Program-made: the position numbers and the translations under genes | Notes under the pieces: model-generated | Told to the model about the DNA's origin: nothing | The model's input: only the letters and a program-made list of their open reading frames with translations | Database searches by the model: none | DNA from: Planctomycetota bacterium | Lineage (GTDB): Bacteria > Planctomycetota > Planctomycetia > Planctomycetales > Planctomycetaceae | DNA length: 64,000 bases | Direction: 5' to 3' | NCBI GenBank assembly: GCA_003388505.1 | Contig: QQVO01000053.1 | Span: 99,671 to 163,670 of the forward strand | Part shown: one piece after another, positions 37,958-47,257 of the stretch | Layout: every line of letters starts with the position of its first letter | Numbering within the stretch: position 1 is the stretch's first letter

Positions 37958-38623
37958 ATGATTCGCCGATTGGTTTGTCTCTCAGCACTCGTTCTCTTCG
38001 CCTCCATCTCCGGTTGCTCGTCGAAGACCGACGTCGAGACGGCAACCGTCTCGCCGCAACCCAGCGCGGAAGGAGAGAAGTACCTGCTCTCCGACGCTCC
38101 AGCCGAATCTCAAGACGTCATTCCCACCCTGGAGGACGTCGAGGATGGTCAGGACGTCGTCGTCATCGGGCGCATCGGCGGCGACGTCAACCCCTGGGTC
38201 GAAGGGCTCGCCGCGTTCTCAATCGTCGACCGGTCGCTCGCCGCCTGCACCGACATTCCCGGCGACAAATGCCCAACGCCTTGGGATTACTGCTGTGTCA
38301 CTGACCAACTCAAGGGGGCCAAGACGCTCGTCAAAGTGGTTGATGAAGAGGGCGAAGTCATCCAAACCGACGCGCGCAAGCTTCTCGGCCTCGAAGAACT
38401 CCAGACGCTCGTCATCAAGGGCCAGGCCCGGAAGGACGACGCAGGCAACGTCACACTGCTGGCCCACGCCATCTACGTCGATCCGGCCAACCCCGGCCAG
38501 GTCAAATGGAGCGACTTGGAAAAGGATCACGACCACGCGCATGACCACGACCACAGCGATGCGGATGAGACAAAGTCGGAGAACGACAACGACTCGTCCG
38601 TCCCCAAAGTGCAAGGTGACTAA
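37958..38623 (+). CDS. Lipoprotein of the ABC export locus, His-rich tail
   Basis: A 221-residue predicted lipoprotein: the signal peptide ends in the lipobox ISGC (Cys20). A strand-rich domain (DGQDVVVIGRIGGDVNPWVE) looks OB-fold-like and carries CTDIPGDKCPTPWDYCC, four cysteines close together. The C-terminal tail is His/Asp-rich (HDHAHDHDHSDADE), a typical metal-binding tail. The stop overlaps the next start (TAATG). It probably works at the membrane with the exporter, possibly in metal handling. Confidence 0.75.
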   Translation: MIRRLVCLSALVLFASISGCSSKTDVETATVSPQPSAEGEKYLLSDAPAESQDVIPTLEDVEDGQDVVVIGRIGGDVNPWVEGLAAFSIVDRSLAACTDIPGDKCPTPWDYCCVTDQLKGAKTLVKVVDEEGEVIQTDARKLLGLEELQTLVIKGQARKDDAGNVTLLAHAIYVDPANPGQVKWSDLEKDHDHAHDHDHSDADETKSENDNDSSVPKVQGD

Positions 38624-40233
38624 TGAGCACGTCGAGTCAGATCGACCTGAAAGACCTCGCGATCCGTGGTGAACGCGACGGGCGGCCGAGTCTGGCCCCG
38701 AAGCGGCGCATTATTTCTCGCGTCGTCCTGCCGGGACTGTTGATTATCGGCTTTGTCTCCGTGCTCGCCTGGGCCGCACGGGATACTTGGCTTCCCCGGA
38801 CTCCGGTGACAGTCGTACCGGTCCGCGTCAGCCTCTCCGAACTACAAAGCGGGGGGACACCGTTGTTCAACGCCGCCGGATGGGTCGAGCCCAGGCCGAC
38901 ACCCATCCGCGTCGCGGCGCTGGCGTCCGGTGTCGTGGAGGAACTACTGGTGGTCGAGGACCAGTTTGTCGAGCAGGGAGAGCCGATCGCGAGGCTGGTC
39001 GATGAAGACGCGATCCTGGCGCTCGAACAGGCAAAGGCCGTCTATCGCCTGCGCGAGGCGGAAGTCAAAGAGGCACAGGCCGCCGTGACGGCGGCGCAGG
39101 TCAACTTCGACATCCCGGCCCATCTCGAACTTCCGGTCGCCGAAGCCGAGGCGGCACTGGCCGCAATTGAAACCGAACTGTCAAACCTGCCTCATCAACA
39201 AAAACGGGCCGAAGCTCGCCTTCGTCTCGCCGAGTACGACCTGGAGACAAAGAAGAACCTCGGAGACGCCACCACGCGGCTGAGCGTTCAGGAGGCGCAA
39301 AGTGAACGCGATGCGGCAATCGCAGAGGTCGCCGAACTCACCAAGCGACAGCCGGCGCTTATCAATCAAAAGAAAGCTCTCAGCCGCCTGGTCGATGCGG
39401 CGGCAACACGGCTCGAATTGAAAACCGACGAACAACAGGCGCTTGATGCAGCGCAGGCCCGACTGCTCGCAGCCCAATCCCGTCTGGATCAGGCAAAGGT
39501 CGCCGTCGACGAAGCCGAACTGCGGCTCTCGCGAATGACCGTCTACGCACCGGTCGACGGCCGGATTCTCGATCTCACCACACAACCCGGTTCACACGTC
39601 ATGGGGAGCACGGGAGCCATGCAGGGGGAAGACCGCAGCACTGTTGTAAAACTGTACGATCCCCAGGCGCTGCAGGTCCGCGTCGATGTAAGGTTCGAAG
39701 ATCTTCCACAGACCGGCGGCTCGCAACCGGTGGAAGTCCGCAGTCCGGCCGTCTCCGCGCCGCTCAAAGGTGAGGTCCTGTTTCTCACTGGCTTCGCCAA
39801 CATTCAAAAGAACACACTGGAAGTGAAAGTCAGCATCGACGACCCGCCGGCCGTCCTCAAACCCGACATGCTCGTCGACGTCACGTTTCTCGCACCGGAG
39901 ACCGAAGCGGCGGACGATCAACCTTCGGAGCAGTTCAGGCTGTTCGTGCCGCAATCGCTTGTTCAGCGCGAAGGAGACGCCGCGTTCGTCTGGGTGGCCG
40001 ACGTCGCGGAACAGGTCGCCCGCCGCCGGCGCGTGACTGTCGGAAAGAACCAGAATTCCGACTTCGTCGAAGTCACCGACGGTTTGACCGCTGCCAGCCG
40101 GCTGATTGCCTCCGGCCGGGAACTGCTCGAAGAAGGCGACCGCATTCTCATTACAGGCGAGGAAGCAGCCAGGGGAGGCGACGTCGCCGAACCGGCCTCT
40201 CCCAGCCGATTTCCCGAGTCGCCCGGCCAATGA
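38623..40233 (+). CDS. HlyD-type membrane-fusion protein
   Basis: A 536-residue periplasmic adaptor. One N-terminal TM helix (residues 32-48, [17 protein letters not shown]) is followed by a biotinyl-lipoyl-like half ([19 protein letters not shown]), a long coiled-coil hairpin (about 130-290), the second lipoyl half ([14 protein letters not shown]), and a beta-barrel region. It links the inner-membrane permeases to an outer-membrane exit. Overlaps both neighbours, so the locus is one operon. Confidence 0.92.
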   Translation: MSTSSQIDLKDLAIRGERDGRPSLAPKRRIISRVVLPGLLIIGFVSVLAWAARDTWLPRTPVTVVPVRVSLSELQSGGTPLFNAAGWVEPRPTPIRVAALASGVVEELLVVEDQFVEQGEPIARLVDEDAILALEQAKAVYRLREAEVKEAQAAVTAAQVNFDIPAHLELPVAEAEAALAAIETELSNLPHQQKRAEARLRLAEYDLETKKNLGDATTRLSVQEAQSERDAAIAEVAELTKRQPALINQKKALSRLVDAAATRLELKTDEQQALDAAQARLLAAQSRLDQAKVAVDEAELRLSRMTVYAPVDGRILDLTTQPGSHVMGSTGAMQGEDRSTVVKLYDPQALQVRVDVRFEDLPQTGGSQPVEVRSPAVSAPLKGEVLFLTGFANIQKNTLEVKVSIDDPPAVLKPDMLVDVTFLAPETEAADDQPSEQFRLFVPQSLVQREGDAAFVWVADVAEQVARRRRVTVGKNQNSDFVEVTDGLTAASRLIASGRELLEEGDRILITGEEAARGGDVAEPASPSRFPESPGQ

Positions 40234-40244
40234 GGGAAAAGCAA

Positions 40245-40958
40245 ATGGCTCTCATTCACGTCAACCAGGTCACCAAACAGTTTCGCAAGGGCGCTGAAAC
40301 GATCACGCCGCTCAAGGAGGCGGAACTGCAGATCGAACGCGGACAGTTCGTCTCGCTGATGGGCGCCAGCGGCACCGGAAAATCGACGCTGCTCAACCTC
40401 ATCGCCGGGATCGACAAGCCGACGTCCGGCCGGATCATCGTCGACGGGACCGATATCACCCGACTGTCTCGCACCAAACTCGCCGCCTGGCGGGCCCGCA
40501 ACATCGGCTACATCTTTCAGACCCACAACCTGATCCCCGTGCTCACCGCCTACGAGAACATCGAGCTGCCGCTCATGCTCCTGCCGATGAACCGGTCCGA
40601 ACGCCGGCGGAGAGTCGAAGTCGCCCTCACGGCCGTCGATCTGGTCGATCGCGCCAACCACTATCCGCGGCAACTCTCCGGAGGACAGGAACAGCGCGTC
40701 GGCATCGCCCGCGCCATCGTCACCGACCCCACCGTCGTCGTCGCCGATGAACCGACCGGCGATCTCGACACGGAAACCTCAGCGCAGATCCTCGAACTGC
40801 TTGAGCGTCTCAACGACGAACTCGACACAACGCTGCTCATGGTCACCCACGACCCGGACGCCGCAGCCATTGCCGAGCGAAGATTGAAACTCGACCACGG
40901 CCGGCTCATCGAACACGCCCAGGCGGCAGCGCCCGCCGTGCATGCGGGAGCATCATAA
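40245..40958 (+). CDS. ABC transporter ATP-binding subunit (LolD/MacB type)
   Basis: A 237-residue ATPase. Walker A is GASGTGKS (40-47), the signature is LSGGQEQR (from 144), Walker B is [12 protein letters not shown], and the switch His is in [12 protein letters not shown] 40245 has AGGGA at good spacing; ATG 40230, overlapping the preceding stop, is the alternative. The stop overlaps the next start (TAATG). It would energise both permeases. Confidence 0.95.
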   Translation: MALIHVNQVTKQFRKGAETITPLKEAELQIERGQFVSLMGASGTGKSTLLNLIAGIDKPTSGRIIVDGTDITRLSRTKLAAWRARNIGYIFQTHNLIPVLTAYENIELPLMLLPMNRSERRRRVEVALTAVDLVDRANHYPRQLSGGQEQRVGIARAIVTDPTVVVADEPTGDLDTETSAQILELLERLNDELDTTLLMVTHDPDAAAIAERRLKLDHGRLIEHAQAAAPAVHAGAS

Positions 40959-42097
40959 TGTTCAAGTTCGCCCCCTACCTGCTCAAGACTCTGTGGCGGC
41001 ATCGCACGCGGACGCTGCTGACCGTCAGCGGCTCGGCCGTTGCGCTGTTCGTGTTCTGCTTTGTGTTGACCGTCCGGCAGGGACTGCAGCGACTCACGCA
41101 GCAGGACGATTCCGTGCTGATCGTGTTTCAGGCCAACAAATTCTGCCCGGCGACGAGCCACCTTCCGCAGGACTACGACCAGGTCATCAGCCGCATGCCG
41201 GGCGTGCGCGACGTCGTGCCGATCCAGGTCTTCACCAACAACTGCCGGGCCAGCCTCGATGTGGTCGTCTTCTACGGAGCGCCCGCCGAAAAGGTCCGCC
41301 GGGTGCGTGACTTCGAACTCATCGACGGGAGTTGGGGAGAGTTCGAAAGCCATCAGGACGCCGCCATCGTCGGCCAGGCCTTGGCGTCTCGACGCGGAAT
41401 TCAGGTCGGCGAACGCTTCTCCGTCGGCGACGTGACAGTCGCAGTCGCCGGTCTCTTCACCAGTCAGAATCGAGCCGAAGAAGACTACGTCTACTGCCAC
41501 CTCGATTTTCTCCAGCGGACGCGCGGGCTCGACCTCGTCGGCACCGTGACGCAGCACGAAGTCTGGCTCGAAGACTCCGCAAACCCCGAACAGGCTGCCG
41601 CCGCCATCGATGAAAAGCTGAAGTCCGGCCAGATCGAAACAGACACCCGCACCAAGGGCGCCTTTCAGGCCTCCAGCCTCGCCGATCTCATCCACTTGAT
41701 CGACCTGTCCCGCTATCTCGGCTGGGCCTGCCTGTTCCTGATGGCCGTGCTGCTCGCCACAACGACCATCATGACCGTGGAAGACCGCATCGGTGAACAC
41801 GCCGTGTTGCAGACTCTGGGATTCTCCACACGGCACGTCTTTCGGCTCGTGATGTCGGAGACGGTGCTGCTCAGCGTTGTGGGCGGATGCGTGGGAATCG
41901 CCTTGGCCGTCCTCGCCCTGTCTCAGTCGGCGCTCTCAGTGGGAGCGGAAGCGGTCACGATCGCCTTCGAGCCAAGTTGGGACATGGTGCTGACGGCCGC
42001 CCTGACGTCCCTCGTGATCGGCCTCATCGCCGGCATCGCCCCCGCCGCCCGCGCCGCCAAAGCCGACATCGTCACCGCCCTGCGATTCTCCGGGTGA
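40958..42097 (+). CDS. FtsX-family ABC permease 2
   Basis: A 379-residue permease like the one at 36764: TM1 near residues 15-37 (TLLTVSGSAVALFVFCFVLT), a periplasmic domain, then three C-terminal helices with EDRIGEHAVLQTLGFSTRHV. Having two different FtsX permeases in one locus suggests a heterodimeric exporter. It ends the operon. Confidence 0.92.
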   Translation: MFKFAPYLLKTLWRHRTRTLLTVSGSAVALFVFCFVLTVRQGLQRLTQQDDSVLIVFQANKFCPATSHLPQDYDQVISRMPGVRDVVPIQVFTNNCRASLDVVVFYGAPAEKVRRVRDFELIDGSWGEFESHQDAAIVGQALASRRGIQVGERFSVGDVTVAVAGLFTSQNRAEEDYVYCHLDFLQRTRGLDLVGTVTQHEVWLEDSANPEQAAAAIDEKLKSGQIETDTRTKGAFQASSLADLIHLIDLSRYLGWACLFLMAVLLATTTIMTVEDRIGEHAVLQTLGFSTRHVFRLVMSETVLLSVVGGCVGIALAVLALSQSALSVGAEAVTIAFEPSWDMVLTAALTSLVIGLIAGIAPAARAAKADIVTALRFSG

Positions 42098-42122
42098 TTC
42101 GCCGCCGACTCACCCACCCGCC

Positions 42123-42653
42123 CTACTCCGCCGCAACAACCGCCTCGCGAAGCTCTCCCGGTCTCACCGTGTCGAAAGCCGACAACTCCATTTCCCGGTC
42201 ACAACACGTAGGCGGCTCCTTTTCTGGAAGTTGTTCCACGACCTGCCCGCAAGCCTGGCAACAGTAGATGTCGATTCTCTGAAGTTCCTCCGCCCCGGCC
42301 GGCGGAGGGGCGGTATGAATCCGGCGCTCGATGATCCCCGCAAGTTCGGCCGTCAAGCCGTGCAGGCTGATCACCGCCTGCCGGGCGCCCGATTCCTGCG
42401 CGCGGCGGTCGGGATCAACCGCGATGGACTCCACGCCGTCCGAACGCAACGCGGCAATCCAGTCCAGCATCGACTCCGAATCGAGTTCCACGACGACGTC
42501 GGTCTTTCTCCACCCCGCCGCCTCAAGGTACTCCTCAGCTTTGAGCTGCGTCGTAAAGGCCGCGGCCGACTCATCCGGATTGACGTCTCCAGCAGCGAAA
42601 ATCGGACTGCTCAGTTCCGCTTCATCCCGAGCGGTGATGATATAGACGGACAT
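42123..42653 (-). CDS. Hypothetical protein with C-terminal zinc-ribbon cluster
   Basis: A 176-residue soluble protein with AGGAGAA before its ATG. The N-terminal part alternates strands and helices (MSVYIITARDEAELSSP). The C-terminus has a Cys cluster CCQAC and, 15 residues later, CC (in PPTCCDREM), resembling desulforedoxin-type metal sites. Function is unknown. It converges on the export operon. Confidence 0.7.
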   Translation of the reverse strand: MSVYIITARDEAELSSPIFAAGDVNPDESAAAFTTQLKAEEYLEAAGWRKTDVVVELDSESMLDWIAALRSDGVESIAVDPDRRAQESGARQAVISLHGLTAELAGIIERRIHTAPPPAGAEELQRIDIYCCQACGQVVEQLPEKEPPTCCDREMELSAFDTVRPGELREAVVAAE

Positions 42654-42806
42654 GTACTCGGTTCTCCTGAGTGGCGTTATTGCGATGGCCCAATCCTGGC
42701 GGCGCGGTCGCCTGGCCAGGCTCTGCTGTTCAATCGTGCGCGAGACTTCTGCAGCACGTGCCGTTCAATGCTGCGCTCATTCGAAAGCGACAAACTCCGT
42801 CGCGTC

Positions 42807-42941
42807 CTAAACCCTCCCCAACACCAGCAAGACCAGCAGGAGCTGCAACAGCAGCCCGCCGGACCCTCCGATGTAGAAATCCTGAAGGAACAGAGCCCCC
42901 AGCAGGCTGACCAGGACAACGCCGACGAGTCCGAATCGCAT
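42807..42941 (-). CDS. Small hydrophobic DUF3309-like peptide
   Basis: A 44-residue hydrophobic peptide, MRFGLVGVVLVSLLGALFLQ followed by a Gly-rich turn (DFYIGGSGG) and LLLQLLLVLLVLGRV. The two-helix form and the GRV/GRI ending resemble DUF3309 membrane peptides. GAGGAA lies seven bases before the ATG. It is too short for common gene-length cut-offs. Confidence 0.65.
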   Translation of the reverse strand: MRFGLVGVVLVSLLGALFLQDFYIGGSGGLLLQLLLVLLVLGRV

Positions 42942-43202
42942 GAGATCGTTCCTCAAAGTGATTCGCGTGATTCCAACTCTCTGCCCGCTGGAGCGTCACC
43001 CCGGATTGCAGCTTTTGTGCCACCTCTTCCCCGTCGGGATGCATTCGCTGTATCTCTGCGTTGGAGAAATACTTGCCGAGACTCGACCGGGGACCGACGC
43101 GCTCGGGGGGATTTGATTCCCGAACCGGGAATGGCTCGCCGGCGGTCAATTTGTGCGATCAGCGATCGATGCCCGCGAGCCCGCCCTGAAACAAAGCTGA
43201 GA

Positions 43203-44216
43203 TCAGGCGTCACTCGCCCGAGCGGGCAGATTCGGCGTCGGCAGGGAAAGCCAGTCAAGCACCCGCCAGTCCATCCATCGCCGGTCTGGATCCTCGCCCC
43301 GTCGAGCGATGAAACCGAGGTGGCCGCCGCCGCCGCTGATGTGCATCCGGACCGAACTCGAGTGAGCACACCCCGCGAAAATCGAAACCGGCACCAGTGG
43401 GTCGTCGCGCGCGGCGAGGATCAGTGTCGGCACGTCAATCGCAGGCAGAAACTGAGCCGCACTGCACCGCGCGTAGTAGTCCTCCGCGCTGGCGAAGCCG
43501 GACACCGGGGCCGTGTACAGGTCGTCAAAGTCGTAGAGCCGGCGGGGGCGGCGATAGTCCTGCGGGACCGGCGCGTCGGGCAACAGCCGTTTCCGGCTCT
43601 CCAGACTATTGTGCAGCAACTTGACGAAGTGCCGGTTATACATCCGATTCGAGAACCGATCGAGTTCACGAACGCAGCAGCGCAGATCAATCGGCGGGCT
43701 GACCGCCATCGCCCGCTCGACACACGCCGGCACCGACGCCGGAGACTCCCCGAGCAGCTTGAGCAGGATGTTCCCACTCAGCGAAAACCCCACGGGGGAA
43801 ATCGACGAACCGGGACAGAGTCGCTGCAAATGCTCAAGCACGCAGAACACGTCCGCCGAGCAGCCGGCGTTATACGGACGACGCGCCAGCCCGATCCCGG
43901 CCCCTGATCCGCGCAAATCGAGCCGGAACGACCGAACGCCCCGTTCCAGCAGGCGTTGGCTGATTCTCACCATGTAGCCGCTGCGGTGACTCCCCCCCAG
44001 CCCATGCATCAGCAGCGCCACAGGTCCGCCGGGCGTCCATTCCGGCGGACAATCATCGTGCAGGACCAACGAGTCCTCGTCCGGGAGCGCCACCCGATGC
44101 TCCACCGGAGTCGAGACAGATTTCCGCCACGGCAGATAGGCCCCCGCCAGCGTCTGCGCGTGGCCTCCGCGGAACGAGGGATGCGGTCGGAACTCCGAAA
44201 ACTGAGGACGGGACAT
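43203..44216 (-). CDS. Alpha/beta hydrolase, YheT family
   Basis: A 337-residue hydrolase. Family features are the GHAQT motif near the start (SFRGGHAQTLAGAYLPWRK), LMHGLGGSHRSGYM (oxyanion region), the nucleophile elbow VGFSLSGNILLKLLGE, ILAARDDPLVP with the acid, and a late GGGGHLGFIAR with the His. Members are esterase-like, with substrates poorly known. Start without clear Shine-Dalgarno. Confidence 0.9.
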   Translation of the reverse strand: MSRPQFSEFRPHPSFRGGHAQTLAGAYLPWRKSVSTPVEHRVALPDEDSLVLHDDCPPEWTPGGPVALLMHGLGGSHRSGYMVRISQRLLERGVRSFRLDLRGSGAGIGLARRPYNAGCSADVFCVLEHLQRLCPGSSISPVGFSLSGNILLKLLGESPASVPACVERAMAVSPPIDLRCCVRELDRFSNRMYNRHFVKLLHNSLESRKRLLPDAPVPQDYRRPRRLYDFDDLYTAPVSGFASAEDYYARCSAAQFLPAIDVPTLILAARDDPLVPVSIFAGCAHSSSVRMHISGGGGHLGFIARRGEDPDRRWMDWRVLDWLSLPTPNLPARASDA

Positions 44217-44362
44217 CGTGGAGACTGTGGGCAGTCAAGTGGCGGAGTTGACGGAGTTTCCGATGCCGGTTCGCGGAATCTCCGGCTCAACAGGCTGAAG
44301 ACCATCCGAGGCGGAGACACGGTACTGCACTTTGCCCCAACCTGCATCGCCGACGATCTGAT

Positions 44363-45073
44363 TCAAGCCGCTCGTCCCGACTCACCACCAGGATACGGGC
44401 TGAAGATCGTTTCCGGAGCAACCCGTCCGATCAGCACGTTCCTGTTCAGGGAGGTGTCCGTCGTCAACTTCAAGTGCTCAATATAAGCGTCGCGATGAGC
44501 GACAATGGGGCGATTCAGCCGGAAGAACATTTCAAAGTCCGACTGCATTCCGTTCCATTCGTTCACCCGAAACGGATGCTCCAGCCACACTTCCCGCCGC
44601 ATGCCGGTCAGGGACCACCCGCCGAACCACGTCGGGAAGACAGGATCCTCCAGAGTCTGAACTTCCGCTGCGTGGTAAAAGTCATAGTCCGACAACAGCG
44701 CCCATTTGCCGTTCTCGCGGCGGAGCGGGTTCTTAACGACGTTCAGCAGCGGTGAGCCCTGGCAGAGGCGGCAGTATCCCGTGGCGATCGCGTGCGCTTC
44801 CAGCAGTTCGGCGACCAGCCGATACGCCTGCACCGTCACAACGACGTCGTCCGCGACAACGAGATAGTTTTCGTAACGGGTCTCCGCGATGAACCTGTTG
44901 AACGGTTCAACAAGTTCGCGCTCCCGATACGCACGGAAATAGACCTTGTCGAGCGGCAACTGCGCGATCGATTCCAGACACTCCGAAATCGCGCGGGGCT
45001 GCAGCACCAGCAAACAGTTCCGCGAATATCGAGCGCCTGCAACCGCTCCCGGACCCATCGCATTCTTCAGCAT
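44363..45073 (-). CDS. Glycosyltransferase-like protein
   Basis: A 236-residue protein. Early strands and helices (RNCLLVLQPRAISECLESIA) lead to YENYLVVADDVVVTVQAYRL, whose acidic pair could be a DXD-like metal site, and PTWFGGWSLTGMRREVWLEH, like the acceptor region of family-2-type transferases. ATG 45073 was chosen; GTG 45082 is in frame upstream. It is separated from the terminase by a 128-nt repeat, so whether it belongs to the phage-type cassette is unclear. Confidence 0.6.
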   Translation of the reverse strand: MLKNAMGPGAVAGARYSRNCLLVLQPRAISECLESIAQLPLDKVYFRAYRERELVEPFNRFIAETRYENYLVVADDVVVTVQAYRLVAELLEAHAIATGYCRLCQGSPLLNVVKNPLRRENGKWALLSDYDFYHAAEVQTLEDPVFPTWFGGWSLTGMRREVWLEHPFRVNEWNGMQSDFEMFFRLNRPIVAHRDAYIEHLKLTTDTSLNRNVLIGRVAPETIFSPYPGGESGRAA

Positions 45074-45151
45074 GGCTGACACGGCAACTCACCTCACTGC
45101 TGCTGTTCACAATCGCCAACGGTTGGCGCGGCCCATTCAGTTCCGCCATTC

Positions 45152-45279
45152 GTGGTTGTTCGATCCTGAATTGACTGGTTGGGTGCCACTGGCTTTGCCA
45201 GTGCATCGCGGAGTAGACGCCCTTTTTCGTTCGCACTGGCGGAGCCAGTGGCACCCGTCAATTCAGCCTGGATGAGCCA
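45152..45279 (+). repeat. 128-nt multi-hairpin dispersed repeat, copy 2
   Basis: Near-identical in sequence to 4000-4130, with hairpin GCCACTGGC-TTT-GCCAGTGC followed by GCACTGGCGGAGCCAGTGGC and the inverted end CACCCGTCAATTCAG. It lies at the 3' side of the terminase large-subunit gene. Confidence 0.88.
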
Positions 45280-45294
45280 TTCGCAGAGAACCTT

Positions 45295-46746
45295 CTACGC
45301 CAAGAACCCGCCTCCCGCCTCCGGCGACGAGACGTGCAGGAAGTCGCCCCCGTGGTTCTGCTTCATTAACTCCAGACACGCGACTCCCAGCGTGAACGCG
45401 CGATCGTCGTGATGGACGCCGTCGTTCACGTGGTCGAATCGAAGGCGATCGCCCGGCCGCGTTTTGACGATCAGACTCGCCAGTTCGGTTTCCAGGTCGT
45501 CCCGGCCGGCCGCAGAGTGGATCTGACCACAGTTCGCATACCAGGCGACCCGCCGGTTGATAATCAGATTCCGCAGATTCACCGCCAACGCGTGATTGCC
45601 CCTGCTGCCCCCGAAAGGAAACCGCTCGATGGCATAAGTCGCCGAGTATTGTTGAATCACGCTCAGCAACTGGTACTCGTCGACGACGAATCGCACGGTG
45701 TGGAAATCTCGCGCGATGCGCCGGATCCACTCTTCCACCCAGCGCACCGGCGTCGGTCGGCCGGGACCGGGACTCACGACGTCCATCCGGTCGACGACCA
45801 CGCGTCCGCCCGCGTAATGACAGACGCAGCCTACCGTGTTGTCACGCTTTTCCGCATAGTCGATCGCCGCCACGTACAAACGTCCCGGCTCACCGAGGTC
45901 CTGCATCGTCAACCAATCGTCCCGGCACGCCTCCGCCTCCGCCAGCGTGACGAACGCTCCGTCGGAGTGCTGCCAGCGGTTCAGCCACAGTCGTTCAAAC
46001 ACGGGCGGCGGGAGAATCCGCCGCTGTTCTTCCAACGCTTCCTCGCCGATCCACGGTGCACACGGCCCGTCGAGCGATGAAAAATGCCACTCCGGGCTGC
46101 TCAGCGCATGCTCGCGAAGCTGCCACTGCCAACCGCACCCCGCGCCCGCGTTGGTCAGCACCACCAGCACGCAATCGGGCCGCTTCGCCGCAGACGAAAC
46201 GAGCGAATGCCACAGCTCTTCGTGTTCCCAGTGACACAACTCGTCGCAGATGACGAAATCGGGCAGCAGACCCCACGAACTGCCGACGTCCGAGGCGATA
46301 AAGTCGATCCGGCTCCTCGTGCGCAGGTTCAGAATCCGGTCGCGCCGGACGGCCAGGTCGCTGCAGAGTCGCGGATTCCACGCGACGATTCGCTCGATCG
46401 CGTCCCGCAGCAATTGCGCCTGCTCGCGATCGGCGGCCGCAACCACGCCCTGCAGCTTCCGCCGTGAGGCCAGCGCCACCCACGCCGCCTGGACGGCGAG
46501 ATCGGTCGTCTTTGAGTGTCCCCGCGGCCGCTCGATCCAGGCTCGCTGCAAAGGCGCGTTGCCCCCTCTCCGGGGACGACCGGCCAGGCGTCTCCAGGCC
46601 GGGTCGAGCGCCTCGAAGTCGTCTCGCTGCCACCGCTGCATCACCGCATTGAAGCGGCGCCCCGAGTGTTCCACGATCACTCGGCGGCGGAACGACTCAG
46701 GACTCCGCAGCGCCAGCGTCTTCAGCGCGGACGCGAGAGAACTCAT
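45295..46746 (-). CDS. terL: Phage-type terminase large subunit
   Basis: A 483-residue terminase. The ATPase half carries a P-loop-like IERPRGHSKTTDLA, a later AAADREQAQLLRDAIERIVA and Walker B FVICDELCHWEHEE. The nuclease half keeps all three acidic positions of the RNase H fold: VAAIDYAEKRD, RFVVDEYQL and HHDDRAFTLG. Both packaging activities therefore look intact. It overlaps the small-subunit gene by 50 bases; a start at 46794 is also possible. No portal, capsid or tail gene is nearby. Confidence 0.88.
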   Translation of the reverse strand: MSSLASALKTLALRSPESFRRRVIVEHSGRRFNAVMQRWQRDDFEALDPAWRRLAGRPRRGGNAPLQRAWIERPRGHSKTTDLAVQAAWVALASRRKLQGVVAAADREQAQLLRDAIERIVAWNPRLCSDLAVRRDRILNLRTRSRIDFIASDVGSSWGLLPDFVICDELCHWEHEELWHSLVSSAAKRPDCVLVVLTNAGAGCGWQWQLREHALSSPEWHFSSLDGPCAPWIGEEALEEQRRILPPPVFERLWLNRWQHSDGAFVTLAEAEACRDDWLTMQDLGEPGRLYVAAIDYAEKRDNTVGCVCHYAGGRVVVDRMDVVSPGPGRPTPVRWVEEWIRRIARDFHTVRFVVDEYQLLSVIQQYSATYAIERFPFGGSRGNHALAVNLRNLIINRRVAWYANCGQIHSAAGRDDLETELASLIVKTRPGDRLRFDHVNDGVHHDDRAFTLGVACLELMKQNHGGDFLHVSSPEAGGGFLA

Positions 46747-47257
46747 CCGCGAGATCAGATGAGAGCGCCTGTATTCGTTGCCAGAGTTCTTCATCCGTCA
46801 TCTCAGCGTAATCGGCGTCCTCCGCACCAGCCCCTTGAGCTTCGGCATCACCGGAGGACGCCAGGAATCGCAGGTAAAGGGTCTGCGCCGTGACCTTGCC
46901 CTCCATCGCCGAGCGGTACACGGCCGCCAGCACGTTCTCCCGCAGAGCCGATTCCACCTGTTCAATCTGTGACCGGAACGATTCATCCTCCTCGCGGGTG
47001 ATCAGAACGCTGGTCAGGCTGACCCCCAGCGTCTTGCAGGCGACAGCCGGAGACCCCCCGCGGGTGATCAACCGGATGTATTCCCTCCGCTCACTTTTCC
47101 CCAGCGGGTGCGCCTCGTGCAGCGGAACGATCAGCGAAGTGTCGTCGCCCGCCGTGTCAGTCGCGCCGGTTCTGGTCGGAACCTCCCCGGCTGGGATCTC
47201 CGTCTGCGGCGCTGAATTCGCGCGATTTTGTTTCGTCGTTTTCTCTTTGCCGTCCAT
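46697..47257 (-). CDS. Terminase small subunit-like DNA-binding protein
   Basis: A 186-residue protein. A polar N-terminal arm leads to an HTH-like region, REYIRLITRGGSPAVACKTL followed by GVSLTSVLITREEDESFRSQ, the pattern of phage small terminases that bind the packaging site. The C-terminal part is helical and acidic. It overlaps both the acetyltransferase frame upstream and the large terminase downstream, which supports one transcription unit. ATG 47257 was chosen over TTG 47287. Confidence 0.72.
   Translation of the reverse strand: MDGKEKTTKQNRANSAPQTEIPAGEVPTRTGATDTAGDDTSLIVPLHEAHPLGKSERREYIRLITRGGSPAVACKTLGVSLTSVLITREEDESFRSQIEQVESALRENVLAAVYRSAMEGKVTAQTLYLRFLASSGDAEAQGAGAEDADYAEMTDEELWQRIQALSSDLADEFSRVRAEDAGAAES

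Noticed and set aside
42730..43149. A 139-codon minus-strand frame across the DUF3309-like gene
   Set aside because: It overlaps the better supported small peptide in another frame, is Arg-rich at its end and has no family match, though its first 60 codons are not obviously non-coding.
44363..45073. Glycosyltransferase-like gene as a definite member of the phage-type cassette
   Set aside because: A dispersed repeat and about 220 bases separate it from the terminase; membership is not supported.
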